Shown here in pieces: positions 61,143 to 64,000 of a DNA stretch of 64,000 nucleotides (its first letter is position 1; each line of letters starts with the position of its first letter). Position numbers and translations under genes: made by a program. This DNA comes from Asaia krungthepensis NRIC 0535 (GTDB lineage: Bacteria; Pseudomonadota; Alphaproteobacteria; Acetobacterales; Acetobacteraceae), in NCBI RefSeq assembly GCF_025995175.1, contig NZ_BAPV01000002.1, positions 91,814 through 155,813 on the forward strand, given 5' to 3'. The notes beneath the pieces were generated by a model. That model made no database searches. It was not told the DNA's origin and worked only from the letters and a program-made list of their open reading frames with translations.

Positions 61143-62303
61143 ATGAAGACCGCTATGCAAGATCCGGCCCTCTCCCTGCAGGAATCCTGGCGTGGCTGGC
61201 TTTTCGGTCTGGCTCTGCCATTATGGAGCACAGCGGGATTTGATGAGACACGTCGCCTGTATCATGAGCGTCTGGACTGGCAGGCGCGTCCCGTTGCCCT
61301 GCCAGCTCTGCGCCTGATGGTGCAGGCACGCCAGATCTCGACCTATTGCCGTGCGGCGCTCGATGGCGTGCATGATTCGGGACATCAGGCCCTGGATTGC
61401 CTGGACACGGTTTCTCGGCTGTTCCACCGCGCCGATGGCCATCCCGGCTGGATTTTCTCCATCGGGCAGAACAACCGCCCCGCAGACACCAGGCGCGACC
61501 TCTATGCTCATGCTTTCATCCTGTTCGCCTATGGCTGGGCCATCCGCTACGCCGACCGACCGCAGGACCGGCAGATGGCGCGGCGGATTGCCGAGGATAT
61601 CGACAGAATCTTCACTGCGCCCAATGGCGGTTACCTCGATGCCGTTCCCGATGATGGGACACGCCGCAGCCAGAATCCTCACATGCATCTGCTCGAGGCC
61701 TATCTTGTCGTGTTCGAGGCAACCGGAGACGCCTTCTATCTTGACAAGGCCCGTGCACTGGTCTCCCTCGCCCGGAATCACCTGATTGACCGTCGCTCCG
61801 GTCTGCTGCTGGAATTCTTCGCACCCGACTGGGCGCCGCTGGCGCAACATGGGGCCAATCAGGTACAGGCGGGTCATCTCTTCGAATGGTCCTGGCTGCT
61901 GCGCGATTTCTCCCGGCTTGATGCGAGCAAGGGCAAAGAAGCTGAATGGCTGCAAAGCACCGCATCGCATCTCTTCACAGCCGGGTTCACCCATGGATGC
62001 GATCATGGCCGACTTGTCGTGCTCGACAGCATGAGCGACGCTCATGTGATTCAGGAACACTCCGCGCGTATCTGGGCGCAGACGGAGCTGCTCCGCCTTT
62101 TGCATATGAACCCGCAACAGGAAGACCGTGTGACGGCCGCGACAGCCTACGGACAGGCTTTCCTGCAGCATTTCGCGCCGAGCCGATTAAAAGGCGGCTG
62201 GATCGATCACATCGACGCGCAGGGCGAGCCGCTCGTCGACTATATGCCTGCGAGTTCGCTCTACCATATCTACGGAGCCGGCCGAGAAATCGCGTCCCGC
62301 TGA
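61143..62303 (+). CDS. AGE-family epimerase/isomerase (mannose-6-phosphate isomerase-like)
   Basis: A 386-residue (alpha/alpha)6-barrel enzyme of the N-acylglucosamine 2-epimerase family. Family motifs are LMVQARQISTYCRAA (about 58-72), the central HMHLLEAYLVVFEATGD (about 181-197) and GHLFEWSWLLRDF (about 242-254), with conserved His/Glu residues for catalysis. Possible starts are 61143 and, four codons on, 61155. It may convert mannose to fructose (mannose isomerase), or mannose-6-phosphate, or a GlcNAc epimer. It follows hldE by 63 bases, so it may feed LPS or sugar-nucleotide metabolism; function is not settled. Confidence 0.82.
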   Translation: MKTAMQDPALSLQESWRGWLFGLALPLWSTAGFDETRRLYHERLDWQARPVALPALRLMVQARQISTYCRAALDGVHDSGHQALDCLDTVSRLFHRADGHPGWIFSIGQNNRPADTRRDLYAHAFILFAYGWAIRYADRPQDRQMARRIAEDIDRIFTAPNGGYLDAVPDDGTRRSQNPHMHLLEAYLVVFEATGDAFYLDKARALVSLARNHLIDRRSGLLLEFFAPDWAPLAQHGANQVQAGHLFEWSWLLRDFSRLDASKGKEAEWLQSTASHLFTAGFTHGCDHGRLVVLDSMSDAHVIQEHSARIWAQTELLRLLHMNPQQEDRVTAATAYGQAFLQHFAPSRLKGGWIDHIDAQGEPLVDYMPASSLYHIYGAGREIASR

Positions 62304-62732
62304 ACCGGGTAGGCCCGCGTTTCGGTGGGCAGTTCAGAGCGAGCCTGCCTTCTTCTCGCCTGCTTTCCGGACACTGAGAAAGCGGCAGGCAAGCGCTCGT
62401 TCAAACCATCTTGGCTTGCGAACTCTGCAACGTTGGGGCAGCCAGCGCAATCAAGCCATCTTCCCCCGGCATCGTATGCAAATGATCTAGGGCTTCATGA
62501 AAGGGCAGGTGTTTATCTGTTATCAGCGTCCGGTCAGTATGGCGGGCGCGTTCCACGTGTAACGGACAAGACCCCCAGGTATCTTGTCTCCAGATTGAGA
62601 CGAACCCCCTGGTCCCTCGCGCTTTTTGATGGAGCATGAATCAGGTGCGCTGCTCGTTCCGAGTGCCGTAGCCTCGGCCGCGCCACCAGATGATCATGTG
62701 TTTTCGCTCCCGCCACTCAATGAAAGCGCCTG
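62304..62732. other. Intergenic region, no gene recognised
   Basis: These 429 bases between the epimerase and the small membrane protein contain no convincing gene. No strong hairpin or repeat was seen. Confidence 0.45.
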
Positions 62733-63248
62733 ATGGTCATACCCGCTTTTCCTCCACCTGATGCCGAGGAAGTCATTGCCCACGGCAAACCGACGGACAA
62801 CGAACTGCTCGCCTATTATCGATCCGAAATCCGGTTCGAGACAGAGACCGTCAATGGGCGTCTTCAGGCATTGCTCAGCTCGCAGGCTTTCCTCGTCATC
62901 GCCTATGCGACGGCCATGACGGGGTCGACCTCCCGCTGGGGCGACCATATGGCCATTCTCATACCGCCCCTGCTGTCACTTCTCGGTTTCATGCTGACGC
63001 TGATGGCGCTGCCAGGTATCCGTGCGGGTTACGCGGCAATCAGCAAGTGGAATGAAAAGGAACACCGTCTCCACCAGCAATCGCCGAACCTGTCGGAATT
63101 CACATTGGGGAAAAGCGACGAGGATGCACGTGCCATGGCGCATCGCGCACGTCGCGGCCGAATGTTCGCCCATCAGGCCCCTCTTGTCTTCCTGATCGCC
63201 TGGAGCATTTTCGCGCTTATTCCGTTTTATCTGTATCGTGGTCTGTGA
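62733..63248 (+). CDS. Small membrane protein of unknown function
   Basis: A 171-residue predicted membrane protein. A polar N-terminus of about 48 residues (DNELLAYYRSEIRFETETVNG) precedes two closely spaced hydrophobic segments (about 51-64 and 72-94: LIPPLLSLLGFMLTLMAL). A charged middle segment (EHRLHQQSPNLSEFTLGKSD) follows, then a C-terminal helix (APLVFLIAWSIFALIPFYLY). I do not recognise the family. Base composition and codon use are like the neighbours, which supports a real gene. No partner gene is adjacent. Confidence 0.65.
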   Translation: MVIPAFPPPDAEEVIAHGKPTDNELLAYYRSEIRFETETVNGRLQALLSSQAFLVIAYATAMTGSTSRWGDHMAILIPPLLSLLGFMLTLMALPGIRAGYAAISKWNEKEHRLHQQSPNLSEFTLGKSDEDARAMAHRARRGRMFAHQAPLVFLIAWSIFALIPFYLYRGL

Positions 63249-64000
63249 CGCTGCGCACTGGTCGCAGACCGGCGTTAGGCCCGAAGCATGGCGCGGCATC
63301 GTAGAGTTGTGGGTACTCCAGAAGATAGCCAGGTTACTCGGCGTTAGGCGACGAGATCGTACAGATCGCTCTGGTGGCGATAGGAATACCATTCGTCATC
63401 GTGGGTGGCTGTTACGAGCCCCCTCTGCTTCGCCCATCCTCACGATCCACCGGCCAGCCGCTAGAGGTCAGACGAGCTCAAATCTCATGAGGCATTCCTG
63501 CGCACGTTCAGGACTGACGCGTTCAGGGTTTGATGGTGATGTACAGTATGCTGACTGGCTTGTTGGGGATGAACCTACTGTGTGCTGGCTTTATCGCGCA
63601 TGGGAATGATTTAGCGCGTGGATCTTGTTTTGAGACCTGCCCCTGCGAGTTGCATTCTCGTTCACGTCACGGTCGATCTGGATGCAGGCGTCACGTCTTT
63701 TGGTGTTCACCCTTTGTACGACGATGCACCGTAGGTTTTGCTCTTTTTTGCGAGGCGTTGGGCAAGGTACTGGAGACGCGATACGTGTTCTGGAGCGCAA
63801 TTCGAGCCGTTGAACACTGGCTTGGGGTTAGTGCCAACGCCTTTGAGCGCTTTTGTGGCCTTTATGGTGCCGACGGTGCTGCATATAAGCTTGGGTGCGC
63901 CTGCTGGAGCGATGCAGGGGATGTGTTCAGGTTATGCGGGTGTACCCCTGTGCGCGTTCCATGTGCAGGGTGAGCGCTGAGCACTACGCTGCTGCTGAGC
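63249..64000. other. Terminal region, no recognisable gene, possibly decayed
   Basis: These 752 bases hold only short overlapping frames on both strands, none with a recognised motif. Base composition is lower in G+C than upstream, from about 63500 onward. A short GTG-initiated frame of 39 residues (about 63617-63736) and hydrophobic stretches (VPTVLHISLGAPAGAM) may be remnants of genes. The direct repeat CGGCGTTAGGC occurs twice between 63260 and 63350. Confidence 0.4.

Noticed and set aside
63530..63973. Plus-strand frame near the window end
   Set aside because: Cys/Arg-rich translation with no recognised motif; reading frames overlap each other, so coding is not supported.
1..64000. CRISPR arrays, rRNA genes, insertion sequences, prophage genes
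   Set aside because: No regularly spaced repeats, rRNA sequence, transposase or integrase motifs were seen on reading.

Overview
This is a GC-rich alphaproteobacterial chromosome segment, most likely from an acetic acid bacterium (Acetobacteraceae). The evidence is the block hisG-hisD / infA-maf-RNase E/G-yacG, a short-form HisG, the polyol-catabolic genes and the many short-chain dehydrogenases. The genus cannot be fixed by reading alone; a dulcitol- or sorbitol-oxidising genus such as Asaia would fit. I see no rRNA genes, CRISPR array, intact insertion sequence or prophage. One tRNA gene (tRNA-Phe) is present.

Layout. Positions 1-5300 hold a polyol module on the minus strand: DeoR regulator, PfkB kinase, GatZ/KbaZ-like protein, SmoS-like dehydrogenase and an MFS sugar porter cut by the window edge. 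It reads as galactitol (or sorbitol) uptake, oxidation to the ketose, phosphorylation, and probably 4-epimerisation to fructose-6-phosphate. A perfect dyad in front of the regulator is a likely operator. Positions 5400-12500 hold a NUDIX hydrolase, a PsiE-like protein, an SBF-like transporter, an MscS channel, a TIM-barrel isomerase with striking palindromes upstream, and a CPA1 Na+/H+ antiporter. Positions 12590-18190 hold the YhaO/YhaN nuclease-ATPase pair, with an SDR directly behind it. Positions 18350-30400 hold an SDR/LysR divergent pair, a single RND efflux permease, an S9 peptidase, an L,D-transpeptidase, a LysR/Rieske oxygenase divergent pair and aspartate ammonia-lyase.

Positions 30700-39113 are mostly housekeeping: MgtC/SapB, DnaB, a small secreted protein, an aldo/keto reductase, HisG, HisD, IF-1, Maf, RNase E/G, YacG and tRNA-Phe. 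Directly after the tRNA comes about 700 bases of AT-richer DNA without a recognisable gene. It is followed by a tightly overlapping three-gene module: a HAD phosphatase, a nucleotidyltransferase-like/kinase fusion, and a nucleotidyltransferase. The module looks built to make an activated small-molecule head group for a surface glycan. It is the best candidate here for an undescribed system.

Positions 42590-64000 hold an SDR/AraC divergent pair, a small lipoprotein, a DsbD/ScsB-like protein, HrpB helicase, a TonB-dependent siderophore receptor with a good Fur box, a YdiJ-like FAD/Fe-S dehydrogenase, a DegQ-like protease with a two-component system, the heptose enzyme HldE, an AGE-family epimerase and a small membrane protein. 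The last 750 bases contain no recognisable gene.
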